Positions 52,259 through 61,651 of a stretch of 64,000 nt of DNA are shown here, piece by piece. The notes beneath the pieces were generated by a model that saw only the letters and a list, made by a program, of their open reading frames with translations, made no database searches and was not told the DNA's origin. Made by a program: the position numbers and the translations under genes. The stretch is from Flavobacterium sp. YJ01. GTDB taxonomy: Bacteria > Bacteroidota > Bacteroidia > Flavobacteriales > Flavobacteriaceae. The stretch lies in contig NZ_CP119757.1 of the NCBI RefSeq assembly GCF_029320955.1, forward strand, positions 372,001 through 436,000. Reading direction: 5' to 3'. Every line of letters begins with the position of its first letter. The first letter of the stretch is position 1.

Positions 52259-53689
52259 TTATTTCTTAGTAAATCCTTTTCTCGTCATTTCGCCCCAACC
52301 TTTAGTTCCCATAATTTTTTCTTTATAACCAATTAAAGCTGAGTAAACTGTAAGCGGATGAAAATAGATTGGCTCAATAAATGCGGCCATTAAAAGCTTA
52401 AAAAAATCTGCTTGTTTTGGATATTTGTGATACGTTCTTTCTTCGCTAAATAAAGCAATAACCGAAAAGAAAACGGCAAAAGAATAGACAAATAGCAACA
52501 GAAGAAAAAAGAAATGCCAATTTAATAATCCGAAAATTATAAAAATTACGGTTATTACAAGTCCAATAAATTCAATACCTGGCGCTAGAAATTCGAACAA
52601 TGTCCAATACGGAACACTCAGCATTCCTAAAAGTTTGTATTTTGGATTAAGGAACATTTTCTTGTGAAAACTCAACGTTTCAATTGTTCCTCTCATCCAG
52701 CGGCTTCTTTGTTTTTTAAATATCGTAAAATCTTCTGGAGCTTCTGTCCAACAAAGCGGATCTGGAATATAACTTACAGCATAAGGCAATTTATTTTCAA
52801 GCATATAACGACGCATTCTCACAATCAGTTCCATATCTTCACCAACTGTTTTTGTGCTATATCCTCCTGATAAAACCGCAATTTCTTTGTCGAAAGCACC
52901 AAAAGCGCCACTAATTAATAAAAGTCCGTCTAATCTCCCCCACGCCATTCTTCCTAAAAGAAAAGCTCTCAAATACTCTAAAACCTGAATTCTTGGCAAC
53001 ATTACATCAGGAATATTTACCTCAACCAAACGGCCATTTTTTATCACACATTGATTTGCAATTCGCACGACGCCTCCAGTGGCAATAATTCTTTTTCCTT
53101 GAGATTCTAAAAACGGTTTTGCTAGTTTTAAAAGTGAATCTTTATCCAGAATACAATCAACATCAATGCAAACTACATACGGATTCTGTGCAATGTTTAA
53201 TCCAACATTCAATGCATCTGCTTTACCTCCGTTTTCTTTGTCTACAACTATTAATTTTTTAAAAGCCGCATTTCTAGATGCATAAATTCCTTTCATTTTC
53301 TTGGTTTCAATTTTAGGATGAATATCTAAATCTGTCAAAACAAGATCATATGTTTTTATTAAGATTTCCATCGAATTATCTTTACTTCCGTCGTTTACCA
53401 CAATAACTTGATAATTATTATAATTTAATGAAAGTAAAGATTTTACATTCTCTTGAATAGTCAAACCTTCATTATATGCTGGCGCAATTAGTGAAAGTTT
53501 TGGCGCAAATTCGCTGGTTAAAAGCACTTCATAATCTACAAAGCTATTTTTCTTTAAATAACCTCTTAATTCTTTTTGCGAGAGATATGCTAATATTAGA
53601 TAAGAAGACATAATTAATATAGCATACCCCAATATGAGAAGTATGTATATATCTAAAAACCATGTGATGTCTGTATTAAAAAAAGTCAT
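52259..53689 (-). CDS. Processive family 2 glycosyltransferase
   Basis: 476 residues. Inner-membrane polysaccharide synthase of the BcsA/PgaC/HasA type: N-terminal membrane helix (about 12-36), cytoplasmic GT-A domain with LIAPAYNEG and VVNDGSKDN, metal-binding DVD (176-178), catalytic Asp285 in GED, and QRSRW (327-331), the Q(Q/R)xRW mark of processive synthases; then three or four helices from about 360. It is last in a five-gene set with a hybrid kinase, receiver, YaiO-type outer-membrane protein and HEAT-like membrane protein. The polymer is unknown; a beta-linked exopolysaccharide is the likely product. Confidence 0.92.
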   Translation of the reverse strand: MTFFNTDITWFLDIYILLILGYAILIMSSYLILAYLSQKELRGYLKKNSFVDYEVLLTSEFAPKLSLIAPAYNEGLTIQENVKSLLSLNYNNYQVIVVNDGSKDNSMEILIKTYDLVLTDLDIHPKIETKKMKGIYASRNAAFKKLIVVDKENGGKADALNVGLNIAQNPYVVCIDVDCILDKDSLLKLAKPFLESQGKRIIATGGVVRIANQCVIKNGRLVEVNIPDVMLPRIQVLEYLRAFLLGRMAWGRLDGLLLISGAFGAFDKEIAVLSGGYSTKTVGEDMELIVRMRRYMLENKLPYAVSYIPDPLCWTEAPEDFTIFKKQRSRWMRGTIETLSFHKKMFLNPKYKLLGMLSVPYWTLFEFLAPGIEFIGLVITVIFIIFGLLNWHFFFLLLLFVYSFAVFFSVIALFSEERTYHKYPKQADFFKLLMAAFIEPIYFHPLTVYSALIGYKEKIMGTKGWGEMTRKGFTKK

Positions 53690-53699
53690 TCTTGTCTAC

Positions 53700-54521
53700 T
53701 TATACTGTTAAAGCTTGTAAAACACTTTGTGCTTCGTATTTTATAATCGTATTTGGAGCTTTTGTACTTAATTCTGCAACAAAAGGAACTTTTTGTGTCA
53801 GTTTCAATTCTTTTATCAATTTTAAACCTAAAGAAACAACTGTAGTATTCTGCGATTCTAGCAAAAGTTCGACGCCTTTTGTATCGCCGATATCATGTTT
53901 TTTAAAGGCGTTTATTATATTTACCTGCGTCCATTCGTCAATAATATCGGCATGCTCTGTTAAATGCGTAATTCCTTTAGTTCCTTCTAATTTAATTCCG
54001 GCGTTTATAGCAGTAATTTTTAAAGTTTTGTTTCGAGCTTTAGCGCAAGCAATAATCTGATCAAAAGCTTCATTGATATTAAACTCGGCCAATTCGGTGA
54101 TTCCTTTGCATTTTACTTCCCAATTAAAGCTTTTCAGTTTTTTAAATGAATCCTTTATCAAACCTGAATCTTTATAAAATTGTTCTAGCTTTTGTGCATA
54201 AACACCCTCGTAATTTTTATGAAGATTGATAAGCGTTTCTGTCAAAACTTCTCTAAAAAAATTAGTGTCAAAAAGCACCATGAAATTTTTATCTTTCTTT
54301 ATTTGCGAATAAAGTACATCTTCAAAAATTACAGAAGACATTACTTTTTCAATTAAAACATTGTATTCGACTCTTAGTTTTTCTCTTTTAATGTTTCGAT
54401 TTCTACTTGCAACAATTATCAAATAAAAGATAAAGGAAGCCGATACAAACAAATAGATTGAAAATGTGAGGAAAGGTATCTCCCACTCGCCGCTTTTATA
54501 TAGTTCCCAAAGGTTTTCCAT
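53700..54521 (-). CDS. Membrane-anchored HEAT-like repeat protein
   Basis: 273 residues. One membrane helix at about 17-39 is followed by a basic cytoplasmic region and then helical pairs from about 130 to the end, in which ITELAEFNINEAFDQIIACAKARN, KITAINAGIKLEGTKG and VSLGLKLIKELK look like HEAT-type repeats. I do not know a named family. It starts one base after the outer-membrane gene stop and ends ten bases before the glycosyltransferase, so it very probably works with the synthase, perhaps as an adaptor between it and other parts. Confidence 0.75.
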   Translation of the reverse strand: MENLWELYKSGEWEIPFLTFSIYLFVSASFIFYLIIVASRNRNIKREKLRVEYNVLIEKVMSSVIFEDVLYSQIKKDKNFMVLFDTNFFREVLTETLINLHKNYEGVYAQKLEQFYKDSGLIKDSFKKLKSFNWEVKCKGITELAEFNINEAFDQIIACAKARNKTLKITAINAGIKLEGTKGITHLTEHADIIDEWTQVNIINAFKKHDIGDTKGVELLLESQNTTVVSLGLKLIKELKLTQKVPFVAELSTKAPNTIIKYEAQSVLQALTV

Positions 54522-54522
54522 A

Positions 54523-55737
54523 TTAAAAACGTTTCGTTACAATTAACTGTACATTAAACCTATTTCGATATTGTCCAGGAATATATTCTTCGTCTTCATA
54601 CAAAAAAATCGGTCGCACAAAAAACGAATCGCCAAAACGATGTTGGTATTGAATTCCGATTCTATATGCTTTTAAAGGTTGTGTAAAATTGTTGTACAGA
54701 TATAAATAAGGAACATTTCCGTATTGAAGTTCTAATCTAATAATTCGTTCTTTTTCTTCATTTGTTCTTTGAATACTTAAAACATGAGAAAATAATTCGT
54801 TTGAAGTATCGTAATACGGTCTGTAAGCAAAAGAGTAAATTCCTGGATTATAAGAAAGTTGCCCCGTTACCAAAGTGATATCATCAGAATCAAAATGCAT
54901 AAATCTTGCTCCGAGTGAATATTCAAATTTTTTATAGGGTTTAAAATAATATTCCAAACCTGCTTTTGCTACTGGGAAAATCGTTTCTCCTGTTGAAACT
55001 CCAGCATTTGCATACAAGTAGCTTTTATTAGAAAAGGTCTGATAGAAATCGGTTTCAAAAAGCATTTGTGTTTCATTGCTCACATTTCCGATGTTTGCTC
55101 TTCCAACAATAGCAGATTTGCTGAATTTATGCGAATACTCCGCATAACCATAATGAAACGGAGATTGACCAGGATCTGAAGTAGAAATATTCAGATAAGA
55201 AACCGATACTGCATTTTTTGCCTTACGCCCAATTAATGTTCTTATTCCTTTAAATGCTTGTGTGCTATTATCTGCAAAAGAGGCTTTTTCTATCAATTCT
55301 AAAGCTTCCTGATCGCGATTTAGTTTTTCTAGACAAGTTGCTTTAATTTTTAAGATTTCTACAGATTTCGGATCTATAGCTAAATATTTATCGCAATAGA
55401 AATTACATTTTTCATAATTCTCCGACCAGAAATAAACATTGATTATAGCTTGAAGCGCTTCTGGATTCGGATTACTTCGATCTGTCAAAGGCGACAAAAT
55501 TTTTATTGCGGATTTATAATCTTTTTTCCAGCTGTAAATTCTTCCTGTATAGGTTTGAATATCTTCATCTTGAGGATATTTGGCGCGTAAAGGTCCTATA
55601 AGAGATAAAGCTTTGTCATAGTTTCCTTTTTCAACTTCTCGTTTCACGGCAGTTAAAGTTTCATCGACATTGATTTCCTGACCAATTGCAATGGAGGAAA
55701 TAAATAAAAGGCAGATAAAATAATATATAGATTTCAT
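54523..55737 (-). CDS. YaiO-family outer-membrane beta-barrel protein with TPR domain
   Basis: 404 residues. A signal peptide (ends SSIAIGQ), a TPR-like helical part at about 20-165 (DKALSLIGPLRAKYPQDEDIQTYTGRIYSWKKDYKSAIKIL and the next two repeats), and a barrel of about 175-404 beginning AVSVSYLNISTSDPG and ending FNVQLIVTKRF with terminal Phe. TPR plus barrel in one protein recalls PgaA, the exporter of poly-N-acetylglucosamine. Its start overlaps the stop of the receiver gene by one base (TAATG). Its adjacent membrane protein and synthase suggest a role in polysaccharide secretion. Confidence 0.88.
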   Translation of the reverse strand: MKSIYYFICLLFISSIAIGQEINVDETLTAVKREVEKGNYDKALSLIGPLRAKYPQDEDIQTYTGRIYSWKKDYKSAIKILSPLTDRSNPNPEALQAIINVYFWSENYEKCNFYCDKYLAIDPKSVEILKIKATCLEKLNRDQEALELIEKASFADNSTQAFKGIRTLIGRKAKNAVSVSYLNISTSDPGQSPFHYGYAEYSHKFSKSAIVGRANIGNVSNETQMLFETDFYQTFSNKSYLYANAGVSTGETIFPVAKAGLEYYFKPYKKFEYSLGARFMHFDSDDITLVTGQLSYNPGIYSFAYRPYYDTSNELFSHVLSIQRTNEEKERIIRLELQYGNVPYLYLYNNFTQPLKAYRIGIQYQHRFGDSFFVRPIFLYEDEEYIPGQYRNRFNVQLIVTKRF

Positions 55738-56102
55738 TAAACACGTGTATTTAGTAATTTATTAATTCTCACTAAAAGCACAGCCGGACTAACAGGTTTC
55801 GCAATAAACTCATTGGCTCCAATATCAAACGAGTCTAATTCTGTTTGTTCTACACCAGAAGAAGTCAATATAATAACTGGAATATCAGATTTGAGTGTTT
55901 CTCTAACATATTGCGTAATTTCCATTCCGCTAATGCCAGGCATATTAATATCGGTAAGAATTAGATTGTAAGTGTTGTTTTCAATCGCTTCGAGTGCTTC
56001 TTTGCCATCTGAAAACTGGTCAACACTAAATCCTTTAGATTCTAAGAAAAAAGATAATGATTTGCGTAGGATGTCATTATCTTCGGCTAAAATTATTCTC
56101 AT
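55737..56102 (-). CDS. Single-domain response regulator
   Basis: 121-residue receiver with phospho-acceptor Asp51 in LILTDINMPG, EDN at the acidic pocket, Thr switch in IILTSSG and Lys in FIAKP. It has no output domain. It is coupled by a one-base overlap to the YaiO-type gene and lies 77 bases after the hybrid kinase, so it presumably relays the kinase signal to the polysaccharide proteins by direct contact, or takes phosphate from the kinase's HPt domain. Confidence 0.92.
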   Translation of the reverse strand: MRIILAEDNDILRKSLSFFLESKGFSVDQFSDGKEALEAIENNTYNLILTDINMPGISGMEITQYVRETLKSDIPVIILTSSGVEQTELDSFDIGANEFIAKPVSPAVLLVRINKLLNTRV

Positions 56103-56179
56103 TTTTTAAAACTTTAAACTTGGGGCAAAAATTTAATTATAACGTCAGAATTGTAAAGCTATTGCTTATTTCTCTTTTA

Positions 56180-58162
56180 TCATAGTTCTTTTAAAACTTT
56201 AACGACCTCAGCAATTCCACAGCTTAAATAATTTATCTTATCTAGAATTTCTGTAGAAAACTGATTCATCGAAGCTTCTTCTTCAATTATCGAAGCACAT
56301 TTGCTAAGATCTTCCAACATGAAAATATCTAAACTTGACTTCATATTATGAGCCAGTTTTTTTACACTATCGTGATTGTTATTTTTAAAAGCTTCTTCTA
56401 ATTCTGCTACTTGATTCGGAATTTTTTCTAAGAAAAGATGAATCATTTCTTTTTTAAATTGTTCGTCTCCGCAAGCCATTTCATCCAAAAAAGAAAAATC
56501 TATTCTTCTTTTCTTTTCAATTGTAAAATCTTCTGTCATTGCTGCTTTTATTGCTTTTAAGAGCACAGATTGTTTAAAAGGTTTTGGCACGTAACCATTC
56601 ATTCCTTCTTTATAACAGCGTTCTTGTTCTCCAACCAAAGAATGTGCTGTCATGGCGATGATTGGAACCGAAGAATTCATCTCATTTCTAATATAATCTG
56701 TAGTTTGGTAGCCATCTTTTACTGGCATTTGAAGATCCATTAAAACTAAATCATATTTATTTTGAGATAAAAGTTCTATTCCTTCATCTCCATTTGAAGC
56801 CGTATCCAATTCAAAACCAAAATTTTCAATAACACTTTTTACTAATTTCTGATTTAGAACATTGTCTTCACAAAGTAAAATTTTTAAACTTCCAAGATCA
56901 TTCTTAGATATCGATTTTACTGTTGTTTTTGGAGTGACGGCTTTTTTATAAGTTAGGAAAAAGAAAAATTCTGAGCCGCGATTGAGTTCGCTTTTTACGT
57001 GAATTTCTCCTTTATGCAATTCTACTAATTGTTTTACAATATTTAGTCCAAGTCCCGTGCCACCAAACGTTCTGGTTGTACTTTCTTCACCTTGCGTAAA
57101 ACGTTCAAAAATAGTTTTAAGTTTATTTTTAGGTATTCCGATTCCAGTATCTTTTACAGAAAATCTAAGTTTGTACTTATCATCACTTTCCTCTACTTTC
57201 TTTACAGAAACCGTTACTTCGCCTTCTTGGGTAAATTTAAGTGAATTACCAACCAAATTAACCAATATTTGGTTCAATCTTCCTTGATCGCCAATAACAT
57301 TATCAGGCATATCGGCATCTAAATAAAGATTAAACTCAACATCTTTATGAACTTTAACTTTCAATAAGTTATAGACATGCTTAAGAGTTCTTTTTAGATT
57401 AAATGGTTCCGATTCTATAGTTAAATTTCCAGATTCTATTTTTGAAAGATCCAGAATATCATTGATAATAATAAGTAGATTTTCTCCAGCAACTTGTACG
57501 CTGTCAATGTAATCTTGTTGAACATCATCTAAATCTGTTTGAGCCAAAAGATCTGTAAAACCAATAATCGCATTTAATGGCGTTCTGATTTCGTGACTCA
57601 TATTGGCTAAGAAATTATCTTTTGCCAAAACTGCACGTTCCGCAATTTGTCTTTGCGTATATAATTCATAATTCTTTGTTCCCAACTCTAATTGCGCCAT
57701 GACGTGTTTTGCCACAATAGAAAGTGCATTTCGCTGATTATCATCAAGTTCTTTTACTACATGATCTACTGCGCACAAAGTTCCGATATTGTATCCGTCT
57801 GGAGTTGTAAGCGGCACTCCTGCATAGAAACGAACATTGAAGCCTCCCGTTACATTAGGATCGTCTTTAAAAGTGTCGTTTAAATGAGTGTCATTAATTT
57901 CGACCATTTTAGTATCCAAAATCGTGTAGTTGCAAAATGAGATTTCGCGGGGAACTTCTGAAACTCCCACTCCAATCTCAGATTTAAACCATTGTCTTGT
58001 CTCGTCTATAAAAGAAATATGTGCAATTGGAACGCCACAGATATAAGAAACCAGTTTTGTGGCATCATCAAAAGCATTGTCTGGAAGTGTATCAAGAATA
58101 TTGTAACGTTTTAAAGCCGCTAAACGCTGCAGCTCATTTTCTGGAATGGGGTAATCTCTCAT
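56180..58162 (-). CDS. Hybrid histidine kinase: GAF, HisKA, ATPase, receiver, HPt
   Basis: 660 residues, soluble. GAF domain at about 20-165 (VSYICGVPIAHISFIDETRQWFKS, FYAGVPLTTPDGYNIGTLCAVD), HisKA with NMSHEIRTPLNAIIGFTD, ATPase with NLVGNSLKFTQ, DTGIGIPKNK and GTGLGLNIVKQL, receiver with LVLMDLQMPVKDGY, and HPt with KKLAHNMKSSLDIF at the end. It can therefore run a full phosphorelay to an external receiver, and a receiver gene is next. The GAF type is the same as in many free-GAF sensors of small molecules or redox state. It is the first gene of the polysaccharide-associated set. Confidence 0.94.
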   Translation of the reverse strand: MRDYPIPENELQRLAALKRYNILDTLPDNAFDDATKLVSYICGVPIAHISFIDETRQWFKSEIGVGVSEVPREISFCNYTILDTKMVEINDTHLNDTFKDDPNVTGGFNVRFYAGVPLTTPDGYNIGTLCAVDHVVKELDDNQRNALSIVAKHVMAQLELGTKNYELYTQRQIAERAVLAKDNFLANMSHEIRTPLNAIIGFTDLLAQTDLDDVQQDYIDSVQVAGENLLIIINDILDLSKIESGNLTIESEPFNLKRTLKHVYNLLKVKVHKDVEFNLYLDADMPDNVIGDQGRLNQILVNLVGNSLKFTQEGEVTVSVKKVEESDDKYKLRFSVKDTGIGIPKNKLKTIFERFTQGEESTTRTFGGTGLGLNIVKQLVELHKGEIHVKSELNRGSEFFFFLTYKKAVTPKTTVKSISKNDLGSLKILLCEDNVLNQKLVKSVIENFGFELDTASNGDEGIELLSQNKYDLVLMDLQMPVKDGYQTTDYIRNEMNSSVPIIAMTAHSLVGEQERCYKEGMNGYVPKPFKQSVLLKAIKAAMTEDFTIEKKRRIDFSFLDEMACGDEQFKKEMIHLFLEKIPNQVAELEEAFKNNNHDSVKKLAHNMKSSLDIFMLEDLSKCASIIEEEASMNQFSTEILDKINYLSCGIAEVVKVLKEL

Positions 58163-58391
58163 TTTTAAGTAGGTAATGTGCGCAAAGATAAGGTAAAATG
58201 AACAAAAAAGCCTTATTTAGGACATAAACGTATTTGATATTCAGAATTGTAATGCTTTTCTCAGGTATAATTCGGAAGTTTTTTGTTCTATAAAATGAAA
58301 TCAACTTTTTATCTGATTCACAATTTTTAAAACCTTTTTAGAAAAACCAAAGTTGTTCTGAGTCTACTATCTTTTAAAAACGAATTTTAGT

Positions 58392-59030
58392 TTAAAGCTT
58401 TAAAATTTTATTAAGTTCAAGAATTACTTTGCCAGTTGAAAATTCTTTTGGTGCTTTTAATAATTTACTCGCTAGAAATGCAGTTGTAATAGGTTTTAAA
58501 TTTTGAAAAAGCCCAATTGCATTCAGCATTTTTATTAGTTTTATCGAGACTTTTTCTGCCCAACGATCTGATCCTTCACGAATAAGCGGTCCGGGCCTGA
58601 AAATAATATATTGAGGAAAATGAAGCCTTTCGATATTTTCTTCTAGCTTTCCTTTCATCATAGAATAAAAAACATTGCTTTTTGATGAAGCGCCATACGA
58701 AGAAACCAAAACTAAAGAATTCACATGATTTTCTTTTGCAGCAGCGGCAAATTGAGCCGGAATATCAAAATCAATTTTCCATTGATTGTCTTTTGAACCT
58801 GCATCTTTTAATGTAGTTCCTAAACAAGAAAAAAGTACATCGCCTGTAATTAGATTTTTAAACGAATCTATTTCTGAAAAGTTCACCACATTTTCGGTCA
58901 ATTTCGGATGTGATTTTCCTGTGGCACGTCTCACAAAAATGGAAACTTCAGCATAATCATTACTTTCTAAAAGCAAATTGACCAATTCTTTTCCTGTTGC
59001 GCCTGTAGCTCCAATTACCAATGCTTTCAT
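58392..59030 (-). CDS. NAD(P)-binding SDR-like protein (HTATIP2 type)
   Basis: 212 residues. N-terminal Rossmann motif ALVIGATGATGKELVNLLL, FSCLGTTLKDAGSKDNQWKIDFD and VLVSSYGAS fit the atypical short-chain dehydrogenase family of HTATIP2/YtfG-like oxidoreductases; RPGPLIREG follows. I chose the ATG at 59030 rather than a TTG nine bases upstream. The function is probably oxidoreductase or regulator; the substrate is unknown. It stands alone. Confidence 0.88.
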   Translation of the reverse strand: MKALVIGATGATGKELVNLLLESNDYAEVSIFVRRATGKSHPKLTENVVNFSEIDSFKNLITGDVLFSCLGTTLKDAGSKDNQWKIDFDIPAQFAAAAKENHVNSLVLVSSYGASSKSNVFYSMMKGKLEENIERLHFPQYIIFRPGPLIREGSDRWAEKVSIKLIKMLNAIGLFQNLKPITTAFLASKLLKAPKEFSTGKVILELNKILKL

Positions 59031-59160
59031 AATATACAATTTTGAAAGTAAATATAATGATCTTTTTAATTGAAAACCCTTTACCAGATTAGGGGCTTCT
59101 AAAATTTTAATTTACTCTTTTTACAACAATCTTATTAAAAAGAATAAGTCGCTGTAAGGT

Positions 59161-60453
59161 TTATAAATGCTTTTCAATCAAAGTTTGAATTTCAGGCGTA
59201 GAAGGTCTTGGCGCATCTTTATGAATAATTTTTCCATCTTTTCCAATTAAAACATAACGCGGAATTGTAGTAACATTTATTTGTTTTAATAACTCGTCTT
59301 TTTCAGATTTTGCAATTAAAACGCTATTTTCTTTGTTTAAAATATCTTTGTAAACGTCCATTGCTTTTTTCCAAGAGTTTGCGCTTTTATCAATAGAAAT
59401 AAATACAAAAGCAACATCGGTATATTTATCCATTAATTTTTTTTCGTCTGGAAATTCTTCTCTGCAAGGCATACACCAAGAAGCCCAAAAATCTATCAAA
59501 ACCAATTTTCCTTCGTGTTTTTTAATTATTTCTTTTAAAACTAAAGGAGTTTGGGCAGGTTTTAATTCATTCTCAACATTAGCTACAAAAGTCTGATTTT
59601 TGCAGTATTTTCTAAATATTTCTAATGCTTTTGGATCAAAAGGAACTTTCTGATCTCGTGTACTTATCGGATAATAAATAGTCGAATACAATAAATAATC
59701 TACAATATTCTGATTGTAGAAGATTTTAGAAATAAATTCCATTTCGGCAGAAAGGCTTTTTTTCAAACCCAAAACTTTCATTTGTTTTTGGACATAGTTT
59801 TGAAGAAGTTCGCGGTATTTATCTACGTCGAGCAATCTATCAGCTTGATCAAAACTTTCTTCTATCGCCTTAAATGTGTTTGGATTTATAGTTTTTTCTT
59901 CTAATTCATTATATAAAGTTAAACTCCAATAAGTAGCAGAAAGATAATCGTAGAATTCTTTTGAGAGTTTATTCTCTTTATAATACATTTCTAGTAACTC
60001 CTTTTCTTTTATATAATCTTTATCGAAGTAATTATTTATCTTTTGCGATGCCATAATAATCTTCAATTGATTATAATTGGGAAGATTTTTAATAAAACCA
60101 TATTTTTCAAAAGAAGCGTTTAAAAATTCAGATTCAGATTTACGAATCGGATTTGAAGCGCAATAATAATGTATCAGCCCTTTTGCGTCAATATCAAATT
60201 CTAAAGTATCGTTTGGTGCTGCGTAAATAAAAGTACCTCTATAAATATCATTACAAAAGATTGAACAATCATTATCGATTATTAATTCTCTATTCTTTGT
60301 ACTGAGAACCGCTCGATCATAAATATTTGTTCTTGATTCTGAAGTTAGATTAATTACACCTTCACTATTTCCAACATATTTTATGGTAATTTGTTGCGAA
60401 AATAAAGTAGCTGAAATCAGAAATAAGAAAAGAAAATTTTTGAGTTTAGACAT
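59161..60453 (-). CDS. TlpA-like thioredoxin-domain protein
   Basis: 430 residues. A signal peptide (FLFLFLISATLFSQ) exports it to the periplasm. About 290 residues with no clear family similarity, rich in helices, precede a TlpA/ResA-type domain in which FWASWCMPCREEFP holds the redox-active CxxC, and cis-Pro is in VTTIPRYVLIG. Long N-terminal extensions like this are common in Bacteroidota TlpA-type lipoproteins and periplasmic proteins. I chose the ATG at 60453 rather than TTG at 60480. It reduces disulfides or assists in cytochrome or envelope protein maturation. Confidence 0.88.
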   Translation of the reverse strand: MSKLKNFLFLFLISATLFSQQITIKYVGNSEGVINLTSESRTNIYDRAVLSTKNRELIIDNDCSIFCNDIYRGTFIYAAPNDTLEFDIDAKGLIHYYCASNPIRKSESEFLNASFEKYGFIKNLPNYNQLKIIMASQKINNYFDKDYIKEKELLEMYYKENKLSKEFYDYLSATYWSLTLYNELEEKTINPNTFKAIEESFDQADRLLDVDKYRELLQNYVQKQMKVLGLKKSLSAEMEFISKIFYNQNIVDYLLYSTIYYPISTRDQKVPFDPKALEIFRKYCKNQTFVANVENELKPAQTPLVLKEIIKKHEGKLVLIDFWASWCMPCREEFPDEKKLMDKYTDVAFVFISIDKSANSWKKAMDVYKDILNKENSVLIAKSEKDELLKQINVTTIPRYVLIGKDGKIIHKDAPRPSTPEIQTLIEKHL

Positions 60454-60625
60454 ACAGTTTTTGGTTGGTTTACTTAGCAAATTAAAACTTCAAAGCATTT
60501 ATGTTCAACACCTTAAATAGTAATCAAAAATAGCAACTTTCTCCTCATTTACAAGAATATTCTTAATTATTTTTAAACTAAAAAAAACAGATATAAATTC
60601 TTGGACAATTTGGTTGGTTTAATTT

Positions 60626-60645
60626 TATATCGTAATATTGCAATA
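60626..60645. promoter_or_regulatory. ArsR operator copy 1
   Basis: TATATCGTAATATTGCAATA, 16 bases before the arsR start. An almost identical sequence lies after arsR at 61007-61026. Both contain the near-palindrome GYAATATTGC. Confidence 0.7.
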
Positions 60646-60660
60646 TTAAATAATAAAAAA

Positions 60661-60987
60661 ATGGGAGCAACTAAAACAGAACATTTTACAGATGCACAAA
60701 ATCAAATTGCAACAATAGCAAAAGCTCTTGGACATCCTGCTAGAATTGCGATTCTAGAATATTTATTAAAAGTAAATGAATGTATTTGTGGCGATATTGT
60801 AAATGAACTTCCTCTTGCCCAACCTACAATTTCTCAGCATTTAAAAGAACTTAAAAATGCAGGAATCATCAAAGGAAACATATCTGGAAATTCGATTTGT
60901 TATTGTATTGATGAAAAAACTATTGAAATCTTAAATGCTTATTTCTTAAATATTACTCAAAACCTTTCAAAATCAAAATGTTGCTAA
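60661..60987 (+). CDS. arsR: ArsR-family metalloregulator
   Basis: 108 residues. A winged helix-turn-helix repressor that probably dissociates upon binding arsenite or antimonite. LKVNECICGDIVNELPLAQPTISQHLKEL has the CxC metal-binding pair at the start of the recognition region, as in ELCVCDL of other ArsR proteins, and the protein ends with SKSKCC, another cysteine pair. I chose the ATG at 60661; the ORF could begin further upstream but that would cover the operator. It is first of an arsenic-resistance gene set, with a second operator copy between it and the next gene. Confidence 0.93.
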   Translation: MGATKTEHFTDAQNQIATIAKALGHPARIAILEYLLKVNECICGDIVNELPLAQPTISQHLKELKNAGIIKGNISGNSICYCIDEKTIEILNAYFLNITQNLSKSKCC

Positions 60988-61006
60988 AACATTTTTTTTG
61001 ACTTAT

Positions 61007-61026
61007 TATATCGCAATATTGCAATA
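61007..61026. promoter_or_regulatory. ArsR operator copy 2
   Basis: TATATCGCAATATTGCAATA, 22 bases before the DUF6428 gene. It includes the exact palindrome GCAATATTGC and differs from copy 1 by one base. Confidence 0.7.
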
Positions 61027-61047
61027 AACAAATTATAAAAAAAAAAG

Positions 61048-61518
61048 ATGAAATTATCAGAAGTAAAACAGATTTTACCAACATTAGAAAATGTTGAATT
61101 TGAATTAGAAAACGGAACTTTTGTTCCAGAACATTTCCACGTTACAGAAGTTGGAATTATCAAAAAGAACTTTATCGATTGTGGTGGAGTCATTAGAAAT
61201 GAAGAAGTTGCAAACTTCCAGCTTTGGAATGCAAATGATTTTGAACATCGTTTGAAACCAAATAAACTATTAAACATTATTACACTTTCTGAGGAAAAAT
61301 TAAGCATTAAAGACTTAGAAATTGAAGTCGAATATCAAAACGAAACCATCGGAAAATATGATTTAGCTTTTAATGGTAAAAACTTTGTCCTTAAAAACAA
61401 AACAACAGCTTGTTTAGCACAAGATTCTTGCGGAATTCCGGTAGAAAAACAGAAAATAATTTTAAGAGAATCGACAGATACAGCGTCTTCTTGCTCGCCA
61501 AATTCAGGATGTTGTTAA
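61048..61518 (+). CDS. DUF6428-family protein with cysteine-rich tail
   Basis: 156 residues with no known activity, but members are usually encoded in arsenic gene clusters. EFELENGTFVPEHFHVTEVGIIKKNFIDCGGVIRNEE and FQLWNANDFEHRLKP contain conserved His, Cys and Trp residues. The C-terminal 60 residues hold several cysteines (TACLAQDSCGIP and SCSPNSGCC at the end), which suggests arsenic or thiol binding. A second ArsR-type operator lies just upstream, so it may be transcribed from its own ArsR-regulated start. Confidence 0.85.
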   Translation: MKLSEVKQILPTLENVEFELENGTFVPEHFHVTEVGIIKKNFIDCGGVIRNEEVANFQLWNANDFEHRLKPNKLLNIITLSEEKLSIKDLEIEVEYQNETIGKYDLAFNGKNFVLKNKTTACLAQDSCGIPVEKQKIILRESTDTASSCSPNSGCC

Positions 61519-61522
61519 GTTG

Positions 61523-61648
61523 ATGAAAGCTAAAATCATAAAATATAAAAAACCAATTATTATAACCACATCTGTAATTGTGCTACAGCTTATTTTTGGG
61601 TTTGAACCTAAATTTTGCATCATAAATCTGATTTGGTTATTTGTTTAA
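61523..61648 (+). CDS. Small membrane protein in the ars operon
   Basis: 41 residues: a basic N-terminus (MKAKIIKYKKP) and a hydrophobic stretch PIIITTSVIVLQLIFGF, then PKFCIINLIWLFV. It starts four bases after the DUF6428 stop and ends three bases before the arsC start, which makes a real gene likely. I do not recognise a family. Confidence 0.55.
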   Translation: MKAKIIKYKKPIIITTSVIVLQLIFGFEPKFCIINLIWLFV

Positions 61649-61651
61649 ACT

